Positions 1 through 8,276 of a DNA stretch of 64,000 nucleotides are shown piece by piece. Every line of letters begins with the position of its first letter. Positions within the stretch are counted from its first letter, which is position 1. Source of the stretch: an uncultured Planctomycetota bacterium (GTDB lineage: Bacteria > Planctomycetota > Phycisphaerae > UBA1845 > UTPLA1); the NCBI GenBank assembly GCA_900696465.1, contig CAADGE010000023.1, forward strand, positions 1 through 64,000, read 5' to 3'. The position numbers and the translations under genes were made by a program. The notes beneath the pieces were generated by a model. That model searched no databases and was not told where the DNA came from. It saw only the letters and a program-made list of their open reading frames with translations.

Positions 1-2
1 GC

Positions 3-320
3 GGTCGCATCAGCATCCGGCCGGGCCTGCCCGCCGCCGAGGAATTCGCGGTGATCGCGCACGAACTGGCGCACGAGCTTCTGCATCGCGGCGAGGACCG
101 CCCGGCCAGCAAGACCGTCCGCGAGACTGAGGCCGAGGCCGTCGCGTTCGTCGTCAGCCAGGCCGCGGGCCTGGACGCCGGCGCCGCCGCCCGCGACTAC
201 ATCCAGCTTTACGACGGCAAGACCGATACGCTGGCCGCGTCGCTGGACCGCATCCAGCGCACCGCCGCCGACATCATCGCGGCGCTGCACGCGCCCGAGG
301 AGCAGGCGCACGCCGCATGA
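3..320 (+). CDS. ArdC/ImmA-IrrE-like zinc metallopeptidase, C-terminal part (5' end outside window)
   Basis: The reading frame is already open at base 3 and runs to a TGA at 318-320, so only the last 105 residues are visible. They begin GRISIRPGLPAAEEFAVIAH and contain HELAHELLH, an HExxH zinc-binding helix, followed by a downstream Glu-rich helix (ETEAEAVAF) that can supply the third ligand, the pattern of ArdC-type antirestriction proteins and ImmA/IrrE peptidases. Proteins of this type are usually carried by plasmids, conjugative elements and islands, often with an N-terminal ssDNA-binding domain that would lie off the window. It is followed by a strong terminator. Its place beside a restriction system fits an accessory element. 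The family call is good; antirestriction activity is inference. Confidence 0.75.
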   Translation, partial: GRISIRPGLPAAEEFAVIAHELAHELLHRGEDRPASKTVRETEAEAVAFVVSQAAGLDAGAAARDYIQLYDGKTDTLAASLDRIQRTAADIIAALHAPEEQAHAA

Positions 321-333
321 TCCGTCACCGCAC

Positions 334-362
334 CCCGGCGGCTCGCTCCCGCCGGGTTTTTT
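334..362 (+). terminator. Rho-independent terminator after the metallopeptidase gene
   Basis: A perfect 8-bp stem, CCCGGCGG (334-341) pairing with CCGCCGGG (349-356), encloses a 7-nt loop and is followed by six T residues (357-362). It begins 14 bases after the stop codon at 318-320. Confidence 0.85.
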
Positions 363-435
363 CAATGTTCAAGGCGTCGCGAGGTTTTTCGATCAAGCCC
401 TGGACAGTTGTTGCAGGACCACTATCCTAGAGTGC

Positions 436-657
436 ATGAACACACCCACACACGATGATCGTATTCGGCGGCTGGAAGAACTGCTTGTCGGCCTTCTCGA
501 CGGTGTTGACGGCTACGAGTCTGAAACCGGCACGCTTGATCCGTACTGGAAGTCGGAAAGCATCGAAGCAACAAGGTCCTATCTGGCAGCACTGCCCGAT
601 CACGGAGCCGCCGCCGGATACTGGCTCGCGCGGACGACGAGGGCAGACGAACACTGA
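436..657 (+). CDS. small hypothetical protein
   Basis: A 73-residue frame starting at ATG 436, with a charged N-terminal helix (DDRIRRLEELLVGLLDG) and an acidic middle. It has no signal peptide, membrane segment or motif I recognise. It lies between the peptidase terminator and the 3' end of the convergent AIPR gene, and its end is 14 bases from that gene's stop. Frames on the opposite strand here look less protein-like. It could be a small accessory protein of the defence locus or a chance frame. Confidence 0.45.
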   Translation: MNTPTHDDRIRRLEELLVGLLDGVDGYESETGTLDPYWKSESIEATRSYLAALPDHGAAAGYWLARTTRADEH

Positions 658-671
658 CCGTCCCTAGCCTG

Positions 672-2963
672 TCAGCGAACCTGATCGACTCGATATGAAA
701 GATCGCCGGTCGGTGCATGCACACTTACAATGTCACCGATTCGCCGGTGCAGTAGCGCCTTACCGAGGGGACTCCCGACGCTGACGGGAGAAATCGAATC
801 GCCGGCCGGCTGATCATCCAGTGCATTCACGACTCGCACAATCTGGACAGAACCATCCGTCAGACCGGCAATCTCGGCAACGCGACCCGGTACAACCATG
901 TCTTCGGTGATTTCCGGGACCATGCCTCCGAGCTGCGAGGCTGCCACGAGCAGATCAATCAGGTCCCGCAGATTCTTGAGCCTTCGGCCGCCGGTACCCT
1001 TCAGGTCGGACCATCGCTTGGTCGCGAAAGCTCGCACTTCCTCGCCGCGATGCCTGGCCATCCACTGCCGGCCGGTGAGCGCCTCCAGTTCCTCCAGCGT
1101 CCTCGTGTCGGAAAGGAATCGCTGACGTATCTGCTCCCAGTCCTGCGCAGCCGAATCCACTCCGGGAGACACGGATCGAAACGGCCGATCGGCCCATTCC
1201 GTCTCCCATTCACTCTCTACGCCGAAATCGTGTTCGCGGAACCGATCCCAGCATTCAGGCTTCTTTGACCATTCGCCAACGTTTCCGCAGGTTGCCGTGA
1301 GGTGCCGATACGCCGCCTGACACGCCAGCTTCAGCGCGTCCTGTGTCAGCGGCGGCACGCGCTGCCCGTCCCAGATGCGGTCAAGGTTGATCCGGTGCCC
1401 TGACCGGTGTGAAACCCAGGCGACTGCATATGCGACGGAGTTTGCGCGGTATCCCTCCAGTCCCATCGACGAGAATAACCGTTCTGCTGTGCGAAACAGA
1501 ATGGCCTTGGCGATAGTGTGCCTGAAGTAGTTCTGGTCCACGACCGGTTCCCCGTCTTCCTCAAGCCGTTCCGCGAACGCAAGGAAGTTCTTCTCGGCAC
1601 CTCTGCAAACAAGGTATGGCAACCCCATCCAGGCATGCTCGTGTTTCGCCAGGTCCGTCTTTGTGAACTTCCGATGCATAGGGTTGTTTGCTGACCACTC
1701 CCTCTGCCGGGCAGGGGTACCCTGTCTCGCCCTGTCGTCGAGATACGATCCGCGTGCCCTTTCGTAGTACCAGAGTGAGCCCCGGTCCATTCCGGATGCG
1801 GGCGGGGACCACACAGTCCTGGACAGCGCCTCCAGCTGTCGGTGGAAACGGCTGCTGGCTGAAAGGTCAGCCCCGTTCACCTTGTTCTGGCTGTTGGCGT
1901 ACTTCGAAATCAGGGGCACGATCTCGGTGACCTTCTGCGGATCGCCAAGCACAGTCAGCTTGACCTGCACCACCACGTGCGAAACATCCACCTTCTCCTT
2001 CTTCAGTGCATGGAAGATTGATGCCGTCGTCTGTCCGCCATTCACAATCTGAAAGTCGGTGACGCGCTCCAGTGCTGCATGTCCGTCGCTGCCGGCCCTC
2101 AGCCGGACCTCTGCAGCCGTGCAGCAGAGGCCGTTGTTGTACGCGAGGAATCGGTGGGGTTCTTCTTTCAGCGTCTTCTGCAGCCCCTTGTTTATCTTTC
2201 CGCGTGCTTGGAGGAACGCACGGACGTTTCGCTCAAGAAGCCGCTGTCCGTGTTCGCCGTAAATGCGCGCGAGCAGCGGCGCCTTGACAAACGCGAGAAA
2301 CGTCCGGTACTCCCCTGTACAGTCTGCCGTCTGGAGGCACGGGATGGCTCCGCCGTAGTCGTTCACGAAATCCAGCGTGATGGTTTCGCGATAGCCCACG
2401 CGAAGCCGGCTGAGCTTCTCCATGTCCCACAATACGTAGCGCACTTCCAGACCGGGAATCTGCTCCTGTTCAATTTCCAGTGACTTCACAATCCCGTCCG
2501 TGAGCAGAAACAGCCGAACGGTTGTCAGAAGGTCTTTTGCTTCATGAATGCGCTGGGCAGCCTCGAATGCTTCATGCGATTCGTCCATCTGAGTGTGGTG
2601 ACCGTCACGCGCCCGACGCAGGAACCCGCGAAGCAGCCTGAAGTGATCGACGACCTCGCTCCGGGAAACCGTTTCCGGACGACCGTTGCCCCGGTACAGA
2701 ACCACGAACAGATCGAGAGTTGCGCCATCGCCCGAGAGTGACCACGCGTTCACCTTGGCCGCGGGGAGTCTTCCGCGACTTCCCGCCGAGTGGTAGCAGA
2801 CTTCGGCGCCATCCGATTCGTTGTGCTCGTTCAGCATTTCGAGCACCAGTTCAGTGAAAGTGTCCTCGCGCAATTCCGCGCTGGTGTCGTCGCCCGCCTT
2901 CAACTGCACCTCCTGGTAAAGGTCGGCGGCGAACTGCTCTGTGTGTGTCAGCGAATCGGTCAT
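672..2963 (-). CDS. AIPR-family protein (abortive infection phage resistance)
   Basis: A 763-residue protein with the AIPR core (Pfam AIPR, originally named from lactococcal abortive infection proteins). Recognisable blocks are FLAYNNGLCCTA, DFQIVNGGQTTASIFHAL and VPLISKYANSQNKVNGADL in the middle of the chain, with an acidic N-terminal region and a charged C-terminal extension. AIPR proteins recur beside DNA methyltransferases and paraMORC ATPases in restriction-type loci; their biochemical activity is not settled. It is the last gene of the leftward operon, 84 bases after the HNH gene. I chose ATG 2963 (MTDSLTHTEQFAADLYQEV), which matches the family N-terminus; a GTG at 3038 would add 25 atypical residues. 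Role in this operon: effector or accessory nuclease, inferred from context. Confidence 0.85.
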   Translation of the reverse strand: MTDSLTHTEQFAADLYQEVQLKAGDDTSAELREDTFTELVLEMLNEHNESDGAEVCYHSAGSRGRLPAAKVNAWSLSGDGATLDLFVVLYRGNGRPETVSRSEVVDHFRLLRGFLRRARDGHHTQMDESHEAFEAAQRIHEAKDLLTTVRLFLLTDGIVKSLEIEQEQIPGLEVRYVLWDMEKLSRLRVGYRETITLDFVNDYGGAIPCLQTADCTGEYRTFLAFVKAPLLARIYGEHGQRLLERNVRAFLQARGKINKGLQKTLKEEPHRFLAYNNGLCCTAAEVRLRAGSDGHAALERVTDFQIVNGGQTTASIFHALKKEKVDVSHVVVQVKLTVLGDPQKVTEIVPLISKYANSQNKVNGADLSASSRFHRQLEALSRTVWSPPASGMDRGSLWYYERARGSYLDDRARQGTPARQREWSANNPMHRKFTKTDLAKHEHAWMGLPYLVCRGAEKNFLAFAERLEEDGEPVVDQNYFRHTIAKAILFRTAERLFSSMGLEGYRANSVAYAVAWVSHRSGHRINLDRIWDGQRVPPLTQDALKLACQAAYRHLTATCGNVGEWSKKPECWDRFREHDFGVESEWETEWADRPFRSVSPGVDSAAQDWEQIRQRFLSDTRTLEELEALTGRQWMARHRGEEVRAFATKRWSDLKGTGGRRLKNLRDLIDLLVAASQLGGMVPEITEDMVVPGRVAEIAGLTDGSVQIVRVVNALDDQPAGDSISPVSVGSPLGKALLHRRIGDIVSVHAPTGDLSYRVDQVR

Positions 2964-3047
2964 GGATGCACTAGTCAGGTCCCGTCTATTCAGTACGGTC
3001 ACCGGCGCGGCGAAAACGAGCCGGCCGAAGGGAATCACTTCAATCCA

Positions 3048-3887
3048 TCAGGTGACCGGATGAGCTTCTCCAGCGGCTGCCAGCATTGCCCGCAGTTCCT
3101 CCATGCTGAACGGCGGTTTTCTTCGATGAATCATGGAATGGCAGTTCGAGCATAGCGGCATCAGGTCGAGAGCGGGATCAACCACTGTGTCCGGCGCGAT
3201 TCCCGAAACGGGTTCGACGTGATGCACTTCGATGAACCCGCTCCCGATACCGCCGTACACCGCACCGAAATCGAAGCCGCAGGCCTTGCAGATCGCACCG
3301 TGGATTTCGATGCACGCCGCCCGGTTGATCGTGCTTCGCTCGTACCGGTTCACTTCGATGCGAACGATGCCGCCTTCCTCCTCGCCCGCAATGTCGTGTT
3401 CAAGCGGCAGCAGGGAAAGCGAAAGTCCGAGCGCTCTGCCTCCCCATGTGATCGCCAGATCCTCGACCGCCTCAACGGCACTCTGATCCACGGCGACAGG
3501 TGACCGCACAACGCGGATCGAGACCGTCCGCCATCCGGAAGGCCATGAGCTTCCGATCGCGGGATCGACAGGCATGCCGTTGACGGCGAATGTGACCGCA
3601 GCACCGTCTCGCGTGCACGCGGCCGAAAACGCCGCAAATACCGAACGCTGCTGTGCCGACGCCCTCTCCATTTCCGCGACAAGCGCCGATGCGAAGTTGT
3701 CCGGCAGAAACTCCGCTTCGACGGAACGCCAGCCGACCAGCACGTCAATTGCGAATCCCTGGGTTTTCGCAACATGGACGGGCCAGATGCGCATTCGCGG
3801 GCCCTCCTCGGCGCGCCGCGACTCTCCGCGCACGGGCAGTCCGTAGCGGTCAGTCAGAATCCCTGCTATCCGGGCAGCATCCATCAT
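3048..3887 (-). CDS. HNH endonuclease with uncharacterised N-terminal domain
   Basis: A 279-residue protein. The C-terminal about 90 residues form an HNH nuclease: zinc ligands C200-x2-C203, the catalytic pair H222-H223 inside FIEVHHVEPVSG, and C246-x2-C249-H250 (PLCSNCHSMIHRR). The N-terminal about 180 residues are not recognised; they are rich in beta-type segments and may bind DNA or a partner. Its start overlaps the GHKL ATPase stop by four bases (ATGA), so the two are translationally coupled and probably work together, the ATPase controlling access or cleavage. The HNH fold supports DNA cleavage; target specificity is unknown. Confidence 0.88.
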   Translation of the reverse strand: MMDAARIAGILTDRYGLPVRGESRRAEEGPRMRIWPVHVAKTQGFAIDVLVGWRSVEAEFLPDNFASALVAEMERASAQQRSVFAAFSAACTRDGAAVTFAVNGMPVDPAIGSSWPSGWRTVSIRVVRSPVAVDQSAVEAVEDLAITWGGRALGLSLSLLPLEHDIAGEEEGGIVRIEVNRYERSTINRAACIEIHGAICKACGFDFGAVYGGIGSGFIEVHHVEPVSGIAPDTVVDPALDLMPLCSNCHSMIHRRKPPFSMEELRAMLAAAGEAHPVT

Positions 3888-5494
3888 TCGCTGTTCCCGC
3901 CGTCAAGGTCCGGGTCCGGCAGGTCTTCGACCAGCGCGCGCAGTATGCGCGAAACCTCGAATCGAAGCTCGCTGAAATGCTTCCGCGTGGCCTCGCTGAT
4001 TGTGCCCAGTTCGGCTTCAGCGAGCGCCCACAGCAGCGAATCCATGCCCTGAATGGTTACGCCGGACCTGAGATTTGGCACGTATACCTTGTGGTAGTAC
4101 GGGTGTCCTGTGTTGATCTGCACGGCATGGTGTCCCTCGATGAGCGTCGGTGACCAGAGAATGCCGTCGTCGAGCGACGGCTCGGGCTTCACATTCACCT
4201 GATCGGGTCCCGCGGGGGCCGAAAGAGGCAGCTTGAGCCGGATCGTTCCTTTCCTGTTCTGTATCTCGACTTCGCTCGTGCTGGCGTTCACGACTGTCAC
4301 TTCGGCCGTCTTCAGGTCGTCTTCCTTCGTGCGTATGTTGGCGTTCGAGTCAGCATGCGCATTCTCAGCCTTCGCCTGCGCTTTCTTGCGTTCACCTTTC
4401 CGATACCGTTCATTTGCGGCGTTGCGCGGGGCAGGTATGAATTGGTCCCTGATCCAGTTGTAGAGTGAATCGTTCAGCAGTATTCGCGATTTCTTGATAT
4501 CCACATGGAATGCGCTGTCCAAGCGGTGGTCGAATGAGAACTCCACACGCAGCAGCGTTGAGTGCGGCTCCTTGGTGAACATTCCGAGCCAGTCGTGAGG
4601 ATGAATCAGCCGGTTTTCCCGGTAGATGTAGATTCCCTGCATGTGATTCGTGAGGCGAGCCTCGCGCGCCGAGGCCTCATCAGGAAACTGCTCCCGACGC
4701 GGAAGCACGAAGGCGCGGATCGAAAACTTGGTGACCTTGCCGTCTCCGATTTCCACATCGGGATTGTCCTTCGCAACGACTTCCGTTTCGTCAAGGCCTT
4801 CGCAGAAGGGGTCCCACGCGCTGACCTGCGCGCCGTTTACACGCAGCACAACGTTACGCGCGCGCATGTCCTTTTCGTCCAGGAATCGCTGATAGACCAT
4901 TGCGGCGTGCTCCTCGAAGCCGCCGCGAATACGTTCAATCGCCTTTCGGGCGTGCCCGCCGCCGGGATTCTGATAGGTCGGAAGGAGCCGATCGACCTTT
5001 TCCCAGACGACAAGCGTTCCCGTCCCGCCGTTCGCAGTCCTGTCCAGAAGCTGGAGCTCGTTCTTCGCGGGCGCGTCGAGAAGCAGCTCCCACTTATTCA
5101 CCTTGTCAACGTGATCCAGGTCCCACGTGGCTTTGATTGGTTCAGCACCTTTCGATCCGCGGGATATGACTGAGAGCCGCCGGGCAAACGCAGTTGATGC
5201 GGTCTTGAGGCCGAGACCGAACTTGCCCAGCCGGCTAGCTGCTTTTTTGCCCGTGGCGCCGTATGTCATCGCATCAAGTAGTGCATCCCGATCCATTCCG
5301 CAGCCGTCATCAGCCACTGTAACGACGACATCGCCGTCAACATCCATGTCAATATTGACATTGATTGCGCCCGCTCCGGCATCGACGGAATTGTCCACAA
5401 TGTCGGCGAGCGCCGTGTTGAAGTCGTATCCGGTATCGCGCAGCCCTTCGATGAGCCTTGACGGTATCGGCGGAAGGTTGTGTTTCTCAGTCAT
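3884..5494 (-). CDS. GHKL-type ATPase, paraMORC/MutL-like
   Basis: A 536-residue protein with an N-terminal GHKL ATP-binding fold. The N-box region is ALADIVDNSVDAGA (residues 28-41), the ADP-binding loop is DDGCGM (62-67), and the glycine-rich lid is GKFGLGLKTAS (90-100). An S5-like transducer region follows, then a Lys/Glu-rich segment around residues 365-390 and a C-terminal domain I do not recognise. The N-box carries Asp31 where MutL has its catalytic Glu. This family was described in restriction-modification neighbourhoods by Iyer, Abhiman and Aravind in their work on MutL homologues and the origin of MORC ATPases. It is expected to clamp DNA and reorganise protein-DNA complexes on ATP binding. 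It sits 17 bases after the EcoRII-N gene and overlaps the HNH gene. Confidence 0.88.
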   Translation of the reverse strand: MTEKHNLPPIPSRLIEGLRDTGYDFNTALADIVDNSVDAGAGAINVNIDMDVDGDVVVTVADDGCGMDRDALLDAMTYGATGKKAASRLGKFGLGLKTASTAFARRLSVISRGSKGAEPIKATWDLDHVDKVNKWELLLDAPAKNELQLLDRTANGGTGTLVVWEKVDRLLPTYQNPGGGHARKAIERIRGGFEEHAAMVYQRFLDEKDMRARNVVLRVNGAQVSAWDPFCEGLDETEVVAKDNPDVEIGDGKVTKFSIRAFVLPRREQFPDEASAREARLTNHMQGIYIYRENRLIHPHDWLGMFTKEPHSTLLRVEFSFDHRLDSAFHVDIKKSRILLNDSLYNWIRDQFIPAPRNAANERYRKGERKKAQAKAENAHADSNANIRTKEDDLKTAEVTVVNASTSEVEIQNRKGTIRLKLPLSAPAGPDQVNVKPEPSLDDGILWSPTLIEGHHAVQINTGHPYYHKVYVPNLRSGVTIQGMDSLLWALAEAELGTISEATRKHFSELRFEVSRILRALVEDLPDPDLDGGNSE

Positions 5495-5511
5495 GCTGTA
5501 TCTCTCTCCAT

Positions 5512-5940
5512 TCAGTCACTCCGCATCGGTATCACTCTCCAGGTTGAACCCAGCTTTATTCTGCCGGCAGTCTGCTGGTCGCCCGCCCTCCGGCAGGTGA
5601 TCCGGTACGAATGACCGTCCCGGTGCAGCGTAAGCCTGTCTCCGGCCCGCAGGTTGTGCGATCGCAGAAACGGAGTCATGCAGGTCAGCCGGTATTCATT
5701 CCGGGTACCGCCGAAGAACCTGTTGTTATAGTAAATGAAGGCAAACGTCCATGCTTGCCCGGACGTGTCCGTGAACCTGATATGCAGACGGGGGTTGTAT
5801 TCACGCGGATCAAGTGCGGGAAAGAACCGAAGTATCGCCTCATCCTTGGGAATCAGAATCCCGGCCTGGTGTCCGCCGGTTTCACCCGCGTCATTGGCGC
5901 TCAGTTCCTTGGTGATCGCCGCCGGACGTTCACTTGGCAT
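5512..5940 (-). CDS. stand-alone EcoRII N-terminal-type DNA-binding protein
   Basis: A 142-residue protein that is almost entirely one EcoRII-N-like domain (DNA-binding pseudobarrel, B3-like). The diagnostic block LSANDAGETGGHQAGILIPK occurs near residues 13-32, followed by FAFIYYNNRFFGGTRNEYRL and a basic C-terminal strand. In EcoRII this domain binds an extra copy of the recognition site and controls the catalytic domain in the same chain. Here no nuclease domain is attached, and a full-length EcoRII relative with its own copy of the domain is encoded three genes upstream. It probably supplies sequence recognition to the SNF2/GHKL/HNH part of the operon. Its start lies 11 bases inside the end of the SNF2 gene. 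Confidence 0.85.
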   Translation of the reverse strand: MPSERPAAITKELSANDAGETGGHQAGILIPKDEAILRFFPALDPREYNPRLHIRFTDTSGQAWTFAFIYYNNRFFGGTRNEYRLTCMTPFLRSHNLRAGDRLTLHRDGHSYRITCRRAGDQQTAGRIKLGSTWRVIPMRSD

Positions 5941-7849
5941 GAGCGGCCTCCTTCCCGACGGGCGACAGATTGATTGCTTTCAGGATGTCGGCCAGGTCGT
6001 CCGCACCTCCCTCGACGCCGACGACGGCCGTTCCTGCAAGACTTCGCTTGCGGGCCATGCGGCCATCAATGACCTCTTCCACGGTGCGAGCGTGAAAGAG
6101 CCGGTGGACGGTGACGGGTCGGGTCTGACCGCGCCTGAATGCACGCGCGGTCGCCTGATCCTCGACGGCCGGGTTCCATTCCAGGTTGTAGTGAATAACG
6201 TGGTTCGCGGCCGTGATGTTGAGGCCCGTGCCGCCGGCCTTCGGATTCAGGACAAGAATCGCACCGCCAGAATGTTCCTGAAACCGGTCCACCAGCGGCT
6301 GACGCTCCGACACATCGGTGCGCCCGTCCAGAACCATGCACGGCACGCCGAAACGGCGCGGCAGGTCGGCCGCCAGGATGTCAGCCATTTCAGTGAAGGA
6401 CGTGAAGATCAGCGCCTTCTCGCCGCAGAGAACTATCTCATCAAGAATTTCAAGAAGTCGGGCATACTTTGTGCTTCGCGGAAGCGGGTCCCCCGAGCGG
6501 CCGGCCACAAGGAACGGATGCGTGCAGAACAGTCGTAGCTTGATGATCGAGACCAGCGAGGCGGATGCGCCGTATTCGGCGGCAATCCGCGTTCGAATTG
6601 ACTCGTATTCCGCCGCCCCCTCGTCGGAAAGATCGATCGCCTGCGGAATGTCGATCCGCTCCGGAAGGTCGGTCGCCACTTGCGCCACACGCCGTCGGAG
6701 AATCAGCGGAGAGACGAGCGGTTCTAGCGATGAGGCTCCGTCCGGAGAATCAGAAAACTGCCGCTCGAAATCAGGCTGTGTTCCTAGAAATCCAGGCACG
6801 GCGAAATCCATCAGCGACCACAGATCGAGCAGCCGGTTCTCGACAGGCGTTCCGGTCACTGCGATTCCAACGCGGCGGGGGATTTCCTTCATCGCGCGCG
6901 TCCGCTGCGCGGCAGGCGTCTTGATGGCCTGCGCCTCATCGAGAATGACCACATTCCATTCAATCATTTTCAGGAGCGACAGGTCCCGCATTGCGGTATC
7001 GAACGTGGTAAGGACGATGTCCCAGGTTCGCAGGTCGGCTGGAAATCCCGTCCTGTCGCCCCCGCGGTGCTTGAGCACCTGCATCGACGGCGAAAATTTC
7101 GCAAGCTCTCGCCTCCAGTTCTCCAGGAGTGTTGCCGGCGCCACCACGAGCGACGGTTTGCGGCCGTCCTCCAGTTCACCCGCAAGTACGGCAATGACCT
7201 GCACCGTCTTCCCGAGGCCCATTTCGTCCGCGAGAATGCACCCGAGGCCTTCGTCCGTGATCCGGCTGAGCCATACGACTCCGGCAGCCTGATACGGGTA
7301 AAGCGTTGCAGTGAATGATCGCGGTAGCGCAGGCGGCGCTTCCGTCCGGACCGATGGCTCCGGAGGTGCCTCAAATGAAACCAGTGAATCAGAGGCGGCA
7401 CGCAGTGCCACGTACTGCCGCAGCGTGAGCGTTCCGGGCACGGAGATTCCGGCGAGCGAAAGGCATTGCTGCACCGCGCCAAGCGAATCCGCGGGAAGGG
7501 GGAGCCAGCGTCCCGCAGCAAGCAGGTGATCGGCGCCATTGACAATGTAAGCGGCGGTCAACGGCTCGCCCTCGTGCACCAGTTCGAGCCGGCATTGGGG
7601 CGCTACCGAAAGATCGGTCGCAGGAGGTCGTACCCGGATGCGGACATCCGGTGGAAATCGGCCGAATTCAGTGTCGGGCAGCGCCTCCGAGGGTCGCGTT
7701 TTCACTTTCTGGCCGCGGATTGTGAGTCTGCCCTTGAACTCCGCACCCACAACTTCCGAGGCAGCCGGAGCTATGTCAGTGCCGTCGGGGAGGCGCAGCC
7801 GAAGCTGGTTGTCGGCGAGGTACCACTCTGATGATGGGATTGCAGTCAT
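5930..7849 (-). CDS. SNF2-family DNA translocase/helicase
   Basis: A 639-residue superfamily II ATPase of the SWI2/SNF2 class. Motif I is CILADEMGLGKTVQ with the Walker lysine near residue 214, motif II is DEAQ (304-307) and motif III includes AVTGTPVENR. The C-terminal RecA domain has KALIFTSFTEMAD, AGGTGLNITAANHVIHYNLE and motif VI ATARAFRRGQTRPV. The first 170 or so residues are a family-specific N-terminal region. I chose ATG 7849 because it overlaps the vsr stop by four bases (ATGA); a longer frame upstream only shadows vsr. Such enzymes track along double-stranded DNA. In this operon it likely moves the GHKL/HNH complex or remodels bound protein. Confidence 0.9.
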   Translation of the reverse strand: MTAIPSSEWYLADNQLRLRLPDGTDIAPAASEVVGAEFKGRLTIRGQKVKTRPSEALPDTEFGRFPPDVRIRVRPPATDLSVAPQCRLELVHEGEPLTAAYIVNGADHLLAAGRWLPLPADSLGAVQQCLSLAGISVPGTLTLRQYVALRAASDSLVSFEAPPEPSVRTEAPPALPRSFTATLYPYQAAGVVWLSRITDEGLGCILADEMGLGKTVQVIAVLAGELEDGRKPSLVVAPATLLENWRRELAKFSPSMQVLKHRGGDRTGFPADLRTWDIVLTTFDTAMRDLSLLKMIEWNVVILDEAQAIKTPAAQRTRAMKEIPRRVGIAVTGTPVENRLLDLWSLMDFAVPGFLGTQPDFERQFSDSPDGASSLEPLVSPLILRRRVAQVATDLPERIDIPQAIDLSDEGAAEYESIRTRIAAEYGASASLVSIIKLRLFCTHPFLVAGRSGDPLPRSTKYARLLEILDEIVLCGEKALIFTSFTEMADILAADLPRRFGVPCMVLDGRTDVSERQPLVDRFQEHSGGAILVLNPKAGGTGLNITAANHVIHYNLEWNPAVEDQATARAFRRGQTRPVTVHRLFHARTVEEVIDGRMARKRSLAGTAVVGVEGGADDLADILKAINLSPVGKEAAHAK

Positions 7850-8274
7850 CGCAGCTGCACTCCGTTCGCCGAGCGTAGAAACGCTGCAATGCGCCGCCGC
7901 AGCCGGCCGGGATCGGAAAGCCAGCATTCCCATATAACCAGGACCTCCCAGCCGAGCAGCCGAAGTTCCTTCAGATTGCGCCTGTCGCGCAGCACATTGG
8001 ACCTGAATTTCCGCTCCCAGAACTCGACGTTTGTGCCGCACTTCACGCGGCCCAGCGGACAGCGGTGACGGTGCCAGAAGCAGCCGTGAACAAAAATCAC
8101 TTTCTGCGAGGATCGGAATACGAGATCAGGCCTGCCCGGCAGGTCCTTTGCGTGAAGCCGGAACCGGAAGCCGAGCACATGCACGAGCGATCGCACCGCG
8201 CGCTCGGGACTTGTGTTCCGGCTGCGGATGGCCGCCATGTTGCGGTTTCTCTGTTCTCGCGTTAGCACATCCAT
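7846..8274 (-). CDS. vsr: Vsr very-short-patch mismatch endonuclease
   Basis: A 142-residue protein of typical Vsr length. It starts with the usual TREQRNRNMAAIRSRNTSPE block and carries the active-site Asp50 (GRPDLVF), the metal/zinc motif FVHGCFWHRHRC (61-72) and the C-terminal W/E-rich strand VLVIWECW. Vsr nicks 5' of the T in T:G mismatches produced when 5-methylcytosine deaminates in a Dcm site, starting repair back to C:G. Its presence supports the neighbouring methyltransferase being an m5C enzyme. The stop overlaps the SNF2 start, and the gene begins two bases after the endonuclease stop. Confidence 0.95.
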   Translation of the reverse strand: MDVLTREQRNRNMAAIRSRNTSPERAVRSLVHVLGFRFRLHAKDLPGRPDLVFRSSQKVIFVHGCFWHRHRCPLGRVKCGTNVEFWERKFRSNVLRDRRNLKELRLLGWEVLVIWECWLSDPGRLRRRIAAFLRSANGVQLR

Positions 8275-8276
8275 CT

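Noticed and set aside
7850-8041. 64-residue N-terminal extension of the SNF2 protein
   Set aside because: Covers vsr in another frame; ATG 7849 with ATGA overlap is the natural start.
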